NCBI RefSeq assembly: GCF_019264485.1
Contig: NZ_JAHVAA010000012.1
Span: 186,001 to 250,000 of the forward strand
Length of the DNA stretch: 64,000 bases
DNA from: Sediminibacterium sp.
GTDB taxonomy: Bacteria > Bacteroidota > Bacteroidia > Chitinophagales > Chitinophagaceae
Direction: 5' to 3'
The position numbers were made by a program, and so were the translations under genes. The notes beneath the pieces were generated by a model, which made no database searches, was not told where the DNA came from, and saw only the letters and a program-made list of their open reading frames with translations. Below, piece after piece: positions 15,384 through 23,882 of this stretch. Numbering within the stretch: the stretch's first letter is position 1; every line of letters starts with the position of its first letter.

Positions 15384-16472
15384 TTAAGGAATTAAAGCAT
15401 CTGCATTAGCCAGCGATAATTTATTGGTTACACGTGCACCCTGCATCAGAAAGAAAGTCGGATTTACACGTGCAGCCGTTTTTATAACGGTAGCATCGCA
15501 GCGAATGATGGTTGTTCCGGGAAACAAGGTCACCGCTTTTTCTGTATCGGCAGTAACAATGGCTACGGCAATATTTTTAGCAGCCCATTTTTCTTTCAGT
15601 GTTGCCAGTTGCGCTGACCAGTCTGTTGCATTACTCATATCTTTTGCAAATACCAGTACATATGGATTTGTATTGTTGAAAACAGCAGCCGTAGTATCGG
15701 CACCAGAGATGTTTTGTAAAGTGAAGTCAACAATTTTTGCAGCAAGTCCGTTGCCCTTTTTAACCAGTTTGTCTTTCCTGTCTATATATTCATAAGTAGA
15801 ATCAAAATCGGCAGGGAATGATGACTGGTCGAAGAAAATATCTTTCCCGTTTTTTTTATACTGGAACACGATGGCGAAACTATCTGGAATGGCCCCAGCT
15901 GGTGTTTTCATTTGTTCGGTAATATCATTCCCTTTTTTATATGGTAAGCAATCTACCAGTGGCAGGTATTTGAGAACATACCATTGTAAACCTGCTGTTG
16001 CAAACAAGCTCAGTATTACATATATCACTGCACCCGATTCGCTCATCATTGATGGCACTTTACGGTTGGTAAAGAGTAAAATGAGGATGAGGAACAAAAG
16101 AAGAATATCTTTCCCGAACGACATGGCAGGGGTTAAAGGAAGACAATCACCAAAACAGCCACAGGTTTTAATTTTACCCGAGAATAATGCATAGGCAGTA
16201 AGAAAAGTAAAGAAGACAATCAGCAACAATAACATCCAGCTTACACTTCGTTTACGCCATCCAACAATAACAGCCACACCTGCCACTACTTCCAGTACAT
16301 TCATCACCAGTGAAAACAAGAGTGTATAATCATTCAGGAAATGCCAGCCCCATACTTCAAAGAACTCCTGCATTTTATAGCTGAGTCCTAAAGGATCATT
16401 GGCTTTAATGAGTCCTGAGAAAATAAACAACAGACCTACAAACCAACGGATAAGTGTGATGATTGTCCTCAT
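15384..16472 (-). CDS. BT_3928-type DoxX/MauE-like membrane protein with thioredoxin-like tail
   Basis: The 362-residue protein begins with a four-helix DoxX/MauE-like domain (about 1-140), including the cysteine motif KTCGCFGDCLPL. After a further helix near 148-168 comes a soluble domain whose end (FVNPTFFLM type cis-proline, VAIVTADTEKAVTLF) resembles a thioredoxin-like fold. Proteins of this type are conserved in Bacteroidota and are suspected to act in thiol/redox handling at the membrane; the exact reaction is unknown. It lies 3 bp after the DUF1599 gene and 9 bp before the permease gene, so the three probably form an operon. Confidence 0.82.
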   Translation of the reverse strand: MRTIITLIRWFVGLLFIFSGLIKANDPLGLSYKMQEFFEVWGWHFLNDYTLLFSLVMNVLEVVAGVAVIVGWRKRSVSWMLLLLIVFFTFLTAYALFSGKIKTCGCFGDCLPLTPAMSFGKDILLLFLILILLFTNRKVPSMMSESGAVIYVILSLFATAGLQWYVLKYLPLVDCLPYKKGNDITEQMKTPAGAIPDSFAIVFQYKKNGKDIFFDQSSFPADFDSTYEYIDRKDKLVKKGNGLAAKIVDFTLQNISGADTTAAVFNNTNPYVLVFAKDMSNATDWSAQLATLKEKWAAKNIAVAIVTADTEKAVTLFPGTTIIRCDATVIKTAARVNPTFFLMQGARVTNKLSLANADALIP

Positions 16473-16475
16473 AAA

Positions 16476-17021
16476 TCAATGTTTTCCTTCTTCTATTAAG
16501 ATCAATGCAAAAACTGCATAATTAATAATGTCTACATAGTTGGCATCAATCCCTTCACTGATCAGGGTTTTACCATCGTTTTCCAGTATCTGGCGTATGC
16601 GTAATAATTTCACCAGTATAAGGTCGGCAAAACTTTCCTGGCTCATTTCACGCCATGCTTCACCATAGTCGTGGTTTTTATCGAGCATAGTGTTTTTGGC
16701 AAATGCCACATAATGATGATATAATTCATCTACTTTTTCTACCGGCATTTCTTCTACCTGTGGGTTACCCAGCTTGAGTTGTATCAGCCCGATAACGGCA
16801 TAATTGATGATGCCTTTGAATTCTGAAGGAATATCATCCCCTACTTTCTGCGTTTTCAGGTCTTGTATGGTGCGTATGCGGAGGGCTTTGATAAATATCT
16901 GGTCAACTACCGAAATGGTCCTGAGCACGCGCCAGGCCGTTCCATAGTCTTTTGTCTTTTTGATGAATATATCCCTGCAACTTCCAATGGCTGCATCATA
17001 TTGCTGATTCGTTGTACTCAT
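16476..17021 (-). CDS. DUF1599 domain protein (tandem repeat of the domain)
   Basis: The 181-residue protein contains two copies of the same motif: KKTKDYGTAWRVLRTISVVD (about 26-45) and KNHDYGEAWREMSQESFADL (about 120-139), each followed by a LRIR helix. This internal duplication is typical of DUF1599, a Bacteroidota helical family of unknown function that recalls all-alpha nucleotide pyrophosphohydrolases. The start is set at the ATG at 17021; the track start at 17090 would overlap the divergent folP gene. Confidence 0.85.
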   Translation of the reverse strand: MSTTNQQYDAAIGSCRDIFIKKTKDYGTAWRVLRTISVVDQIFIKALRIRTIQDLKTQKVGDDIPSEFKGIINYAVIGLIQLKLGNPQVEEMPVEKVDELYHHYVAFAKNTMLDKNHDYGEAWREMSQESFADLILVKLLRIRQILENDGKTLISEGIDANYVDIINYAVFALILIEEGKH

Positions 17022-17077
17022 TTTTCCGAAACCGTTAAGGGCTTTGACAATATCTTTGATCTGTGGATGCAATATAA

Positions 17078-17917
17078 ATGAAACCCGCAATGTTTACACT
17101 GAACTGCAAAGGAAGATTACTCACAATTGACCAGCCCATCGTAATGGGCATCATAAATACCACACCTGATTCATTTTATGAAAACAGCAGGATAAACCAT
17201 GTTGATGCGGCTTTAACACAGGCCGAAAAAATGATCAGTGAAGGGGCGGTTATCCTAGATATTGGTGCGCAAAGCACCAGACCGGGTAGCGAAATAGTGG
17301 GGCCTGAAGAAGAAATAAGGCGTCTGGGCAATATCATTGAAGCCATTGCCAAAAAATTTCCGGATACTTTTCTTTCGGTAGACACTTATTACAGCGAAGT
17401 TGCCAAAGCTGCTGCAAATATGGGTGTATCGATCATTAATGATATCAGTGGCGGACATTTCGATCCACAAATGCTTGACACAGTGGCACAGTTAAAAATG
17501 CCCTATGTATGCATGCATGTTGAGGGCAATGCGGCAACCATGCATAAAGTGCCGGTGTATACTGACGTGGTGATTGAGGTGATGGATTATTTTATTCAAA
17601 GGATGAAAGCATGCCGGGCTGCAGGCATTACTGATATGATACTGGATCCCGGTTTTGGTTTTAGTAAAACAGCGGAACAGAATTTTCAACTGATCCGCTC
17701 CACTTCCAGTTTTGTAGCATTGGGTAAACCTCTACTTATCGGGGTTTCAAGAAAGTCCACTATTTATAAAACACTGGGTATTACTGCACAGGAAGCACTA
17801 AATGGCACAACCGTATTACATACCGCTGCTCTCCTGGGCGGCGCACATATTGTAAGGGTACACGATGTAAAAGAAGCCATGGAAGCCATTCGACTTACCC
17901 GTTACCTGATGCCATAA
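17078..17917 (+). CDS. folP: Dihydropteroate synthase
   Basis: FolP condenses p-aminobenzoate with hydroxymethyl-dihydropterin pyrophosphate in folate synthesis and is the sulfonamide target. The 279-residue protein shows MGIINTTPDSFYENSR (pterin/pyrophosphate loop 1), LDIGAQSTRPGSE (loop 2), NDISGG, and the C-terminal RVHDV motif. The start could be ATG 17078 or the internal ATG 17090; the first is kept. It is divergent from the DUF1599 gene and convergent with the FKBP gene, with a simple terminator in between. Confidence 0.95.
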   Translation: MKPAMFTLNCKGRLLTIDQPIVMGIINTTPDSFYENSRINHVDAALTQAEKMISEGAVILDIGAQSTRPGSEIVGPEEEIRRLGNIIEAIAKKFPDTFLSVDTYYSEVAKAAANMGVSIINDISGGHFDPQMLDTVAQLKMPYVCMHVEGNAATMHKVPVYTDVVIEVMDYFIQRMKACRAAGITDMILDPGFGFSKTAEQNFQLIRSTSSFVALGKPLLIGVSRKSTIYKTLGITAQEALNGTTVLHTAALLGGAHIVRVHDVKEAMEAIRLTRYLMP

Positions 17918-17946
17918 AAAAAGCGTCCCAATATAAATCGGGACGC
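17915..17946 (-). terminator. Terminator between folP and the FKBP gene
   Basis: The stem GCGTCCC/GGGACGC is followed on the minus strand by seven T residues, giving a standard terminator for the FKBP gene that may also stop folP transcripts. It is the only convergent junction in the window without a unit-type repeat. Confidence 0.82.
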
Positions 17947-17972
17947 TCTCTGTACAAAATGTACCATTATTT

Positions 17973-18893
17973 TTACTGACGGGGCATTTGCTGTGGCATC
18001 TGCATTTCAGGAGTAGCAGGTTTAGGTGCCGCTTTTACCACGTCTACTACTTCAATATCAAACGCAAGGTTTGAGAATGGAGGAATAACCGGCGCTGAAC
18101 CCTGGATGCCATAGGCCAGCATCGCAGGTATAATCAAACGGCCTTTTCCACCTTTACCAAATAAACGCAGACCTTCATCCCAACCAGGCATTACTGCACC
18201 TGTTCCTACTTCAACATTAATAGGCTGTGCATTGGGGTCCATATTGGTTTCAAATACTTTACCATCATTGGTTTTGCCGATGAAATAGCCTTTATAACGT
18301 ACCACAGCCGCCCAGCCTGAATCGGCTTTCTGACCAGTGCCCGCATTCTGAACTTCTACCTGTAAACCAGATGCTGTTGACTGTACAGTCAGGTTCTTTT
18401 TCTTGGCGTATTCTTTTACGGCGTTGATTTCTTTTTGTTTTTCAACAGCGATCTCTTTTTCGTAATCAACTTTTACCTCATCCTGTGAGTTAAATACTTT
18501 CAGGATTTCAAAACGGCCATTGATCAGGTCGCCTTTTTTAAACATGTCGTTGTAATCCATCACCTGCATACTTTTCAGGGTATCGATCGACAATACGAAA
18601 TCTACCTTATCACCTGCACCACAAAGTGTAATGATCTCTGTAAATGTATGTTTACCCAGACGGGCAGTATCAACAGGGAAATAAACGGGTATATTATCGA
18701 AAGATGACTGCAGTACAGTATCTTTTGATTTGAGTTTGTACTCAATATGCATTTTTACAAACTGACCATGTTTCAGTTTTTCTTTGCTCGTCCCGCTGAT
18801 CTTGTAAGTCATACCGGAAGGTGCTTTTTCATATTGGTTACAGCTTGCAAGCAATACGATCGCCAGTAACAGCGAGGTGGTTGTTCTCATCAT
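17973..18893 (-). CDS. FKBP-type peptidyl-prolyl isomerase lipoprotein
   Basis: This 306-residue envelope lipoprotein (MMRTTTSLLLAIVLLASCNQ) has a C-terminal FKBP domain at about 190-285, including VRYKGYFIGKTNDGKVFETN, VMPGWDEGLRLF and LIIPAMLAYGIQG. A degenerate FKBP-like segment lies at about 40-110 (GQFVKMHIEYKL). It should catalyse proline isomerisation of periplasmic or surface proteins. The C-terminus is PQ-rich (MQMPQQMPRQ). The track ORF begins 44 residues earlier inside the upstream gene; the ATG at 18893 gives the signal peptide. It starts 4 bp after the DHH gene, so they are co-transcribed. Confidence 0.9.
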   Translation of the reverse strand: MMRTTTSLLLAIVLLASCNQYEKAPSGMTYKISGTSKEKLKHGQFVKMHIEYKLKSKDTVLQSSFDNIPVYFPVDTARLGKHTFTEIITLCGAGDKVDFVLSIDTLKSMQVMDYNDMFKKGDLINGRFEILKVFNSQDEVKVDYEKEIAVEKQKEINAVKEYAKKKNLTVQSTASGLQVEVQNAGTGQKADSGWAAVVRYKGYFIGKTNDGKVFETNMDPNAQPINVEVGTGAVMPGWDEGLRLFGKGGKGRLIIPAMLAYGIQGSAPVIPPFSNLAFDIEVVDVVKAAPKPATPEMQMPQQMPRQ

Positions 18894-18897
18894 TGTT

Positions 18898-19905
18898 TTA
18901 TTGTAGTTGATTGTGATAGTTTTTGATAATTTCTTTAAATCGTTTGACGGTTGTTTCAAGGTTATCGCTGCTTCTTCCTCCTGCTGCGTTTTTATGCCCA
19001 CCTCCTTCAAAATGTTCACGGGCAAAGGTATTCACATCAAAATCGCCCTTGCTTCTGAAACTCCATTTTCTTTCCTCATCCCTGTCTATTACAATGGCAC
19101 CCAGTTTTATACCCTGAATAGTGAGCAGGTAATTTACCAATCCTTCCGTATCTCCGGTTTTGATATCAAACTTCTGGAGATCAGCTTTTGTAATATACAT
19201 CAGGCTGGTATTGTATTCATATAATACTTCCATTCTGTTGAGCAGGGCATGACCAATAAATCGTAACCTGTTTTCCAGAAAACTGTCGTAAATATAATCG
19301 TGTACTTTGGTATGGTTCAATCCCAGGTCTTTCAGGTGTGCCGCCATTCTATGAACAGAGGCTTTGGTGGCCGGGAAACGGAAAGAGCCGGTATCGGTCA
19401 TTAAACCGGTATATAAACACTCCGCCATGTCTACATTGAGCATATCTGCATAACCCGATGCCATGATAAAATCGTACACCATTTCGCAGGTGGAACTTTT
19501 AGAAGTATCACTTGCTCCATAATTAAATGCTTCTTTCTGAGGCTGCTGGTGATGGTCGATCAATACCTTGGTACAATCGGCTTTCGTTAATACCTGCTCC
19601 ATGTGTTTGGTACGGTGAAGCACATTAAAATCGAGACAGAATATCACTTCTGCGGCATTTACGAGGTCGGACGAAGCATGGGGTTGCTGTTCAAAATCTA
19701 CTACTTTATCAACTCCGGGCATCCAGTTCAGGAATGAGGCCCAGTTGGTAGGCGAAATAACGGTTGCCTCATGTCCCAGGGCTTTCAGGAAATGGTATAA
19801 ACCGAGCGCAGAACCCATGGCATCGCCATCAGGCTTCTGGTGCATGGTGATTACTGCTTTGAAAGGCTTGCTCAGGGAAGGGGAAAATAAATCGATCGAC
19901 TGCAT
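18898..19905 (-). CDS. DHH family phosphoesterase (NrnA-like)
   Basis: The 335-residue cytoplasmic protein is a DHH/DHHA1 phosphoesterase of the NrnA type, which degrades nano-RNA and/or 3'-phosphoadenosine-5'-phosphate. The DHH domain shows TMHQKPDGDAMGSALGL (about 20-36), CLDFN, VLIDHHQQP (the DHH motif) and the DHHA1 glycine motif EGGGHKNAAGG near residue 300. Metal ligands appear complete. It is divergent from ndk, giving an accidental nucleotide-metabolism pairing, and is followed after 4 bp by the FKBP lipoprotein. Confidence 0.9.
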   Translation of the reverse strand: MQSIDLFSPSLSKPFKAVITMHQKPDGDAMGSALGLYHFLKALGHEATVISPTNWASFLNWMPGVDKVVDFEQQPHASSDLVNAAEVIFCLDFNVLHRTKHMEQVLTKADCTKVLIDHHQQPQKEAFNYGASDTSKSSTCEMVYDFIMASGYADMLNVDMAECLYTGLMTDTGSFRFPATKASVHRMAAHLKDLGLNHTKVHDYIYDSFLENRLRFIGHALLNRMEVLYEYNTSLMYITKADLQKFDIKTGDTEGLVNYLLTIQGIKLGAIVIDRDEERKWSFRSKGDFDVNTFAREHFEGGGHKNAAGGRSSDNLETTVKRFKEIIKNYHNQLQ

Positions 19906-20009
19906 AGCTTGGCGGCAAAATTGCGGTTTCCGGACTGTTTCGGCAAATCAATTTAGCCCCATTTAACAAATTTCCTGCGAATATGTCCAGAAAAAGGCTT
20001 GCTTTCTCG

Positions 20010-20017
20010 TACTTTTG
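20010..20017 (+). promoter_or_regulatory. -7 element TACTTTTG of ndk
   Basis: An exact TAnnTTTG match lies 28 bp before the ndk start codon, a normal leader length. A TTG -33 box at the usual spacing is not obvious, so confidence is moderate. Confidence 0.5.
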
Positions 20018-20045
20018 CGGCCGAAATAGATAAAGCAAGTATATT

Positions 20046-20462
20046 ATGAGCAACAGAACATTTACCATGATTAAACCGGATGCTACCGCTAAAGGATATA
20101 CCGGAGCCATCCTGGATCAGATCATCAAAGCCGGATTTAGTGTAAAAGCAATGAAATGGACCCGTCTCACGCCCGAGCAGGCAGGTTTATTCTATGATAT
20201 TCACCGTGAGCGCCCTTTCTTTGGTGAGCTGGTTGAATTTATGAGCAGTGGTCCGATTGTAGCGGCCATCCTCGAGAAAGAAAATGCAGTAGCCGATTTC
20301 CGTAAGCTGATTGGTGCTACCAATCCTGCTCAGGCAGAAGAAGGAACCATCCGCAAACAATTTGCAGCATCAGTAGGTGAAAATGCAGTACATGGTAGTG
20401 ATAGTGATGAAAATGCAGCGATTGAAGGAGATTTTTTCTTTTCTAAATTAGAAAGATTCTAA
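20046..20462 (+). CDS. ndk: Nucleoside diphosphate kinase
   Basis: Ndk moves the gamma phosphate of ATP to nucleoside diphosphates through a phospho-histidine. The 138-residue protein begins [20 protein letters not shown] and has the active-site histidine in [12 protein letters not shown]. It is a full-length short-form enzyme without a regulatory extension. It has its own -7 element upstream and a strong terminator downstream, so it is monocistronic. The toxin-antitoxin cassette lies just beyond the terminator. Confidence 0.96.
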   Translation: MSNRTFTMIKPDATAKGYTGAILDQIIKAGFSVKAMKWTRLTPEQAGLFYDIHRERPFFGELVEFMSSGPIVAAILEKENAVADFRKLIGATNPAQAEEGTIRKQFAASVGENAVHGSDSDENAAIEGDFFFSKLERF

Positions 20463-20486
20463 TTAATCAACCTTTTTATAGCAAAA

Positions 20487-20518
20487 AGCCATCCGCCTCA
20501 AACGGATGGCTTTTTTTT
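20487..20518 (+). terminator. Terminator of ndk
   Basis: The stem GCCATCCG/CGGATGGC is followed by nine T residues. A near copy of the same hairpin (GCCACCCG/CGGATGGC) lies beyond the toxin-antitoxin cassette at 21466-21497. Confidence 0.92.
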
Positions 20519-20520
20519 TC

Positions 20521-20627
20521 CTGCGGTTCACCTCTGCGTTCTCTCGTTCTCTGCGGTCCCTTCCTTCGTCAGGGTGACGTCAGGAACCCCACCGCAGAGA
20601 ACGAGAGGAAACAGCGTTTACGCAGAG
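20521..20627. repeat. Left repeat flanking the toxin-antitoxin cassette, family E
   Basis: A hairpin is formed by CTCTGCGTTCTCTCGTTCTC (left) and GAGAACGAGAGGAAACAGCG (right). Its last 38 bp (20590-20627) are identical to 21418-21455 in the same orientation. Confidence 0.92.
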
Positions 20628-20695
20628 ACATTACGAAAATATGCACTCTTCCATTTCATTGGAAAATTGTAATTTTATACATAATAATATAGTAT

Positions 20696-20899
20696 ATGTT
20701 GATAGAAAGAACGTCAAGTGAAGTTATTATTCGTTTACCGGCTTCGGTTGAAGCTACCGGATTACAGCGTCTTATCGATTATCTTACTTATAAAGAAGCG
20801 GTGTCTGCTTCCAAAGCAACACAAGATCAAGTTGATCAACTTTCAGATGATGTAAAAAAAGGTTGGTGGAAAAAGAACAAAAAGCGATTTATTAAGTGA
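20696..20899 (+). CDS. Small antitoxin of a PIN toxin-antitoxin pair
   Basis: The 67-residue protein starts MLIERTSSEVIIRLPASV, typical of a short ribbon-like or transcription-factor-like N-terminus of VapB-type antitoxins, and ends in a strongly basic tail (KKGWWKKNKKRFIK). Its stop codon overlaps the toxin start (GTGA), the usual coupling of such pairs. The match to a named antitoxin family is uncertain; the call rests on size and on the PIN-domain partner. The gene lies inside a segment flanked by a 38-bp direct repeat, with fewer GC-rich codons than its neighbours. Confidence 0.72.
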   Translation: MLIERTSSEVIIRLPASVEATGLQRLIDYLTYKEAVSASKATQDQVDQLSDDVKKGWWKKNKKRFIK

Positions 20900-21348
20900 G
20901 GAAAATAGTCGTTGATACGAATATCATTTTCTCATGTCTGCTTAATTCCAATGGAACCATTGGAGATCTTATTTTTAATTCAGATACTGTTTTTGAGTTT
21001 TACAGTAATCAATACATGCGTCATGAAATTCGAAAACACTGGAACAAACTTAAAAAGATTTCAAAATTATCAGACGCGGCTCTCGAAATCAGTTATGAAA
21101 GAATGTTGCATCAGATTACATTCATAAATGAATAACTCATACCAGAAAAGGACTGGCTTAAAGCAGAGCAAATAGCTGATGATATTGACATAGACGATAC
21201 TGACTTTATAGCGCTTACAAGGTATTTAAAGGCTAGTTTATGGACAGGCGATAAGGTTTTATATCAGGGATTAAAAGATAAAAAGTTCCGATCTGTTATT
21301 CAAACATCAGATTTATTTAAACTAAGAACACGTTTATCTAAATTTTAG
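20896..21348 (+). pseudogene. PIN-domain toxin gene with an in-frame stop codon
   Basis: From a GTG start the frame reads RKIVVDTNIIFSCLLNSNGT, the N-terminal PIN motif with its first catalytic Asp. After 79 residues there is a TAA (21133-21135). In the same frame the protein then continues without a shift (IPEKDWLKAEQIADDIDIDD, TDFIALTRYLKASLWTGDKV) to a proper stop at 21346-21348. The continuation holds the remaining acidic PIN residues (IDDTDFIAL..LWTGD). The 79-residue product alone would lack the metal site, so the toxin is very probably inactive unless the stop is read through or is a sequence error. Confidence 0.85.
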
Positions 21349-21393
21349 ACACTATCTTAAAAACTGCGGCTAACCCCAGCGCCCCCATGTTCC

Positions 21394-21455
21394 CTGCGGT
21401 GAACATTCGAGTAAGCTCACCGCAGAGAACGAGAGGAAACAGCGTTTACGCAGAG
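21394..21455. repeat. Right repeat flanking the toxin-antitoxin cassette, family E
   Basis: The 38 bp at 21418-21455 are identical to 20590-20627. A small inverted repeat CTGCGGTGA/TCACCGCAG (21394-21425) precedes them. Confidence 0.92.
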
Positions 21456-21465
21456 GTAGAGAATG

Positions 21466-21497
21466 AAAAAGCCACCCGAATACCGGATGGCCTTTCT
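21466..21497 (+). terminator. Terminator-like hairpin, near copy of the ndk terminator
   Basis: The hairpin GCCACCCG-AATAC-CGGATGGC is followed by CTTTCTGCTT. It is weaker than the ndk terminator it resembles and ends the cassette region. Confidence 0.55.
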
Positions 21498-21576
21498 GCT
21501 TAATAACTAACGCCCTGCCTATTACTTCATTTTTCTATCTACATACGCTATAGCCAATTCCTAACCTATTACAACT

Positions 21577-21613
21577 CTTCCGGACTTTCCGACTTCCGGA
21601 CACCGGACTTCCC
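21577..21613. repeat. Family B repeat, single arm, at the hydrolase 3' end
   Basis: TCTTCCGGACTTTCCGACTT and CCGGACACCGGACTTCC reproduce the pyrimidine-rich arm seen at 1450-1491 and 857-870. It abuts the hydrolase stop codon at 21615. Confidence 0.7.
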
Positions 21614-21614
21614 T

Positions 21615-22406
21615 CTATTTCTTTTTCTGTGAGAACAACCACTTTAATAACCCCGGCTCTGCAAATGTGGGGTCCCAGCTATTGTGGTTGGCATTGGGGA
21701 ATAATTTGAATTGAACATTAGCCTTTGCCTTTTGCAAAGCAGCATACATCTGTTCTGAATAAACCGGTAGCACTACATCATCCTTCCCACCATGAAATAT
21801 CCACCACTTGGTTTTTACCAATTGAGGAGCAGTTGCCGGATGCGCGCCTCCACAAATAGGAATGGCCGCTGCAAACAAACCGGGCATTCTCCGCACCAGT
21901 TCAAATGTGCCCATGCCACCCATTGATAAACCCATGATATACACCTGGTCCATTTTAACAGGATAGCGTTCGAGTAAATTACCTACCAGTCCCTGCAACA
22001 TTTTCATCGATTGCGATGGTTCTCCTACCGGTACAAAATAAAAAGTTCGTTTTCCTGTTTTACTGCCTGTTGTTACCGCCTGAACATTACTCCAGTAACT
22101 GTTAGCAGCACATTGCGGAAAAACCACAATGGCCGGATAATTTTTACGGATACTATCCTGTAAAAACATTCTGGCACCATGTGTCAGTTGCTTTTCATTA
22201 TCGGTTCCACTCTCTCCTCTCCCATGCAGGAATAATACAAGCGGATATTTTTTTGCAGGATCATAGTTCTCCGGCAACAACACCCGGAAAGGCATGGTAT
22301 CGCCACTTTGCATGATCCACTGTTTTTCGAACAGGCTCAAATCCTGGGCCTTCACCAATACATTGGTCAATAATAAAAACAGAATAACTAAACTGATCTT
22401 TTGCAT
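21615..22406 (-). CDS. Secreted alpha/beta hydrolase (prolyl oligopeptidase/dienelactone hydrolase-like)
   Basis: The 263-residue protein has a signal peptide (about 1-20, ending VKAQ) and an alpha/beta-hydrolase fold. It shows the oxyanion motif LFLHGRGESGTDN, the nucleophile elbow GLSMGGMGTFEL with Ser, a likely catalytic Asp in FHGGKDDVVLP, and the terminal His in NANHNSWD. Such enzymes in Bacteroidota PULs are often carbohydrate esterases, but the substrate cannot be read from sequence. The gene is last in the minus-strand row FecI-FecR-SusC-SusD-LamG-GH144 and lies 9 bp after the GH144-like gene, so it is probably part of that locus. Confidence 0.85.
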   Translation of the reverse strand: MQKISLVILFLLLTNVLVKAQDLSLFEKQWIMQSGDTMPFRVLLPENYDPAKKYPLVLFLHGRGESGTDNEKQLTHGARMFLQDSIRKNYPAIVVFPQCAANSYWSNVQAVTTGSKTGKRTFYFVPVGEPSQSMKMLQGLVGNLLERYPVKMDQVYIMGLSMGGMGTFELVRRMPGLFAAAIPICGGAHPATAPQLVKTKWWIFHGGKDDVVLPVYSEQMYAALQKAKANVQFKLFPNANHNSWDPTFAEPGLLKWLFSQKKK

Positions 22407-22415
22407 GATAACTGT

Positions 22416-23804
22416 TTATTTCAGGTATGGACTTTCAAAACCCAATTTTTTCAAACCGGTCTGTATTTCGGGGCAACTCATGAATAGTTTCCATAATAAA
22501 CCACTGCGATAGTTTTCCATCATCACTACAATCGGTCCCTGGTCAATGGCGAGATAACGTGGCAGGTACCAGTTTTCGGTTTCACTGAATGCATCGTAAA
22601 AACCAAAAGGTCCCCATAGCTTGTCTTTTTTATTGAGGTACCAGTTTTTCATGGCAGCCATTGATTCTTTGGGTGTATAGGGAAATGATGACAATGCCGC
22701 CGTGGGTGAAATCACACCGATATCTCTTTTCATACCCGGTGCATGACCTGCATATCCTTTTATGGAGTAACTGGATGTAAGCCCCCAGCTATCAGGTCCA
22801 TATCCTTTGAATTTTTTAGGGTTATCTACACACCAGCGATAATGAATTAATGCATGATTGGTATTCTCTTTTCCATAATCAGCATATTTGTCTTTCAGTC
22901 CACGGGGATCAAGTCCCAGGTATGAGTAATGCGCCCAAAACAATGGGCCAGACTCTGTAGCATCGCCCTGGTGGTGCATTTGTAGTTTGATATCGCCATA
23001 ACCGGAAGGATTCTGATTAATGGCTCCATTCTGCGCCCATCCTTCATGGTATACTTCTGCAGGTACTCCATGTGTAGGTGATGAAGCCGCGAGTATGTAC
23101 ATGATCAGACATTCATTGTAACCCCTCACCGGAAAATTCATTCTCCATGCATGATTAGGGCTCCAGTGCCAGTACAGTACATTTTTCTCATTTCTGTACC
23201 AGTTAAAATCTACTTCTTTCCAGAGTTTGTCTATTCTTGCTGCGAGTGCTTTCTCATCTGTTGTACCCTGCTGAAAATACTGACGCACACATAAAAGTCC
23301 CTGTATCATAAATGAACTTTCAACAAGATCGCCACCATCATCGTAACGACTAAATGGCTGTACCTTACCTGTTTCACCGTTCCACCAATGTGGCCATACG
23401 CCATGAAAGCGATCGGCTTTTTCGAGGAAGCCTACAATTTTTTCCAGTCTTTGTCTTCCTTCCTCTCTGGTAATAAATTTTCTTTCTATTCCTACCAGAA
23501 TAGCCATCACCCCAAAACCACCGCCGCCACTGGTTACAATATGTTTATCATTTTGAGGATACACATTATCGTTATGGTAACGCTCACGGGCCAATCCGCT
23601 GTTGGGTTCTGCACCGTCCCAGAAATACTGAAATGTGGCGCGTTCTACTTCCGTAAATATTTTTTCCTCCTCGGCAGATGCAAAAGCTACTGTGCCGCTA
23701 CCTGCAGAAACTTTTTGTTGCGCCGATGGTTTACAGGATACAAAAAAAAGGAGCATACAAGTCACAAGTGACAAGGATACAAGATTGCGATTGTTTAAAC
23801 GCAT
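22416..23804 (-). CDS. GH144-like glucoamylase-family lipoprotein (endo-beta-1,2-glucanase candidate)
   Basis: The 462-residue lipoprotein (lipobox LFFVSC) belongs to the glucoamylase (Glycoamylase/GH144) family. Typical stretches are FQYFWDGAEPNSGLARERYH, VTSGGGGFGVMAILVGIERK, WPHWWNGETGK, LVESSFMIQGLL and the C-terminal IDQGPIVVMMENYRSGLLW. Characterised GH144 enzymes, including one from Chitinophaga, are endo-beta-1,2-glucanases that release sophoro-oligosaccharides. The fold is an (alpha/alpha)6 barrel. Activity on beta-1,2-glucan is inferred from the family. Genomic partners are a SusC/SusD pair and a LamG lipoprotein just upstream. Confidence 0.83.
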   Translation of the reverse strand: MRLNNRNLVSLSLVTCMLLFFVSCKPSAQQKVSAGSGTVAFASAEEEKIFTEVERATFQYFWDGAEPNSGLARERYHNDNVYPQNDKHIVTSGGGGFGVMAILVGIERKFITREEGRQRLEKIVGFLEKADRFHGVWPHWWNGETGKVQPFSRYDDGGDLVESSFMIQGLLCVRQYFQQGTTDEKALAARIDKLWKEVDFNWYRNEKNVLYWHWSPNHAWRMNFPVRGYNECLIMYILAASSPTHGVPAEVYHEGWAQNGAINQNPSGYGDIKLQMHHQGDATESGPLFWAHYSYLGLDPRGLKDKYADYGKENTNHALIHYRWCVDNPKKFKGYGPDSWGLTSSYSIKGYAGHAPGMKRDIGVISPTAALSSFPYTPKESMAAMKNWYLNKKDKLWGPFGFYDAFSETENWYLPRYLAIDQGPIVVMMENYRSGLLWKLFMSCPEIQTGLKKLGFESPYLK

Positions 23805-23882
23805 AAATTGGATTTTTGTGAGGCAATAAAATATGGGCAGATCGTAACACTGGTTACAACCTGCCCAATTCTTTATATCAGC

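Noticed and set aside
20896-21135. Reading the 79-residue PIN ORF as a complete toxin
   Set aside because: The frame continues after the stop with the remaining PIN motifs, so it is a truncated gene.
23745-23785. ACAAGTCACAAGTGACAAGG-like text in the GH144 gene start
   Set aside because: It resembles family C but lies in the coding region of the signal peptide and has no second arm, so it is probably chance.
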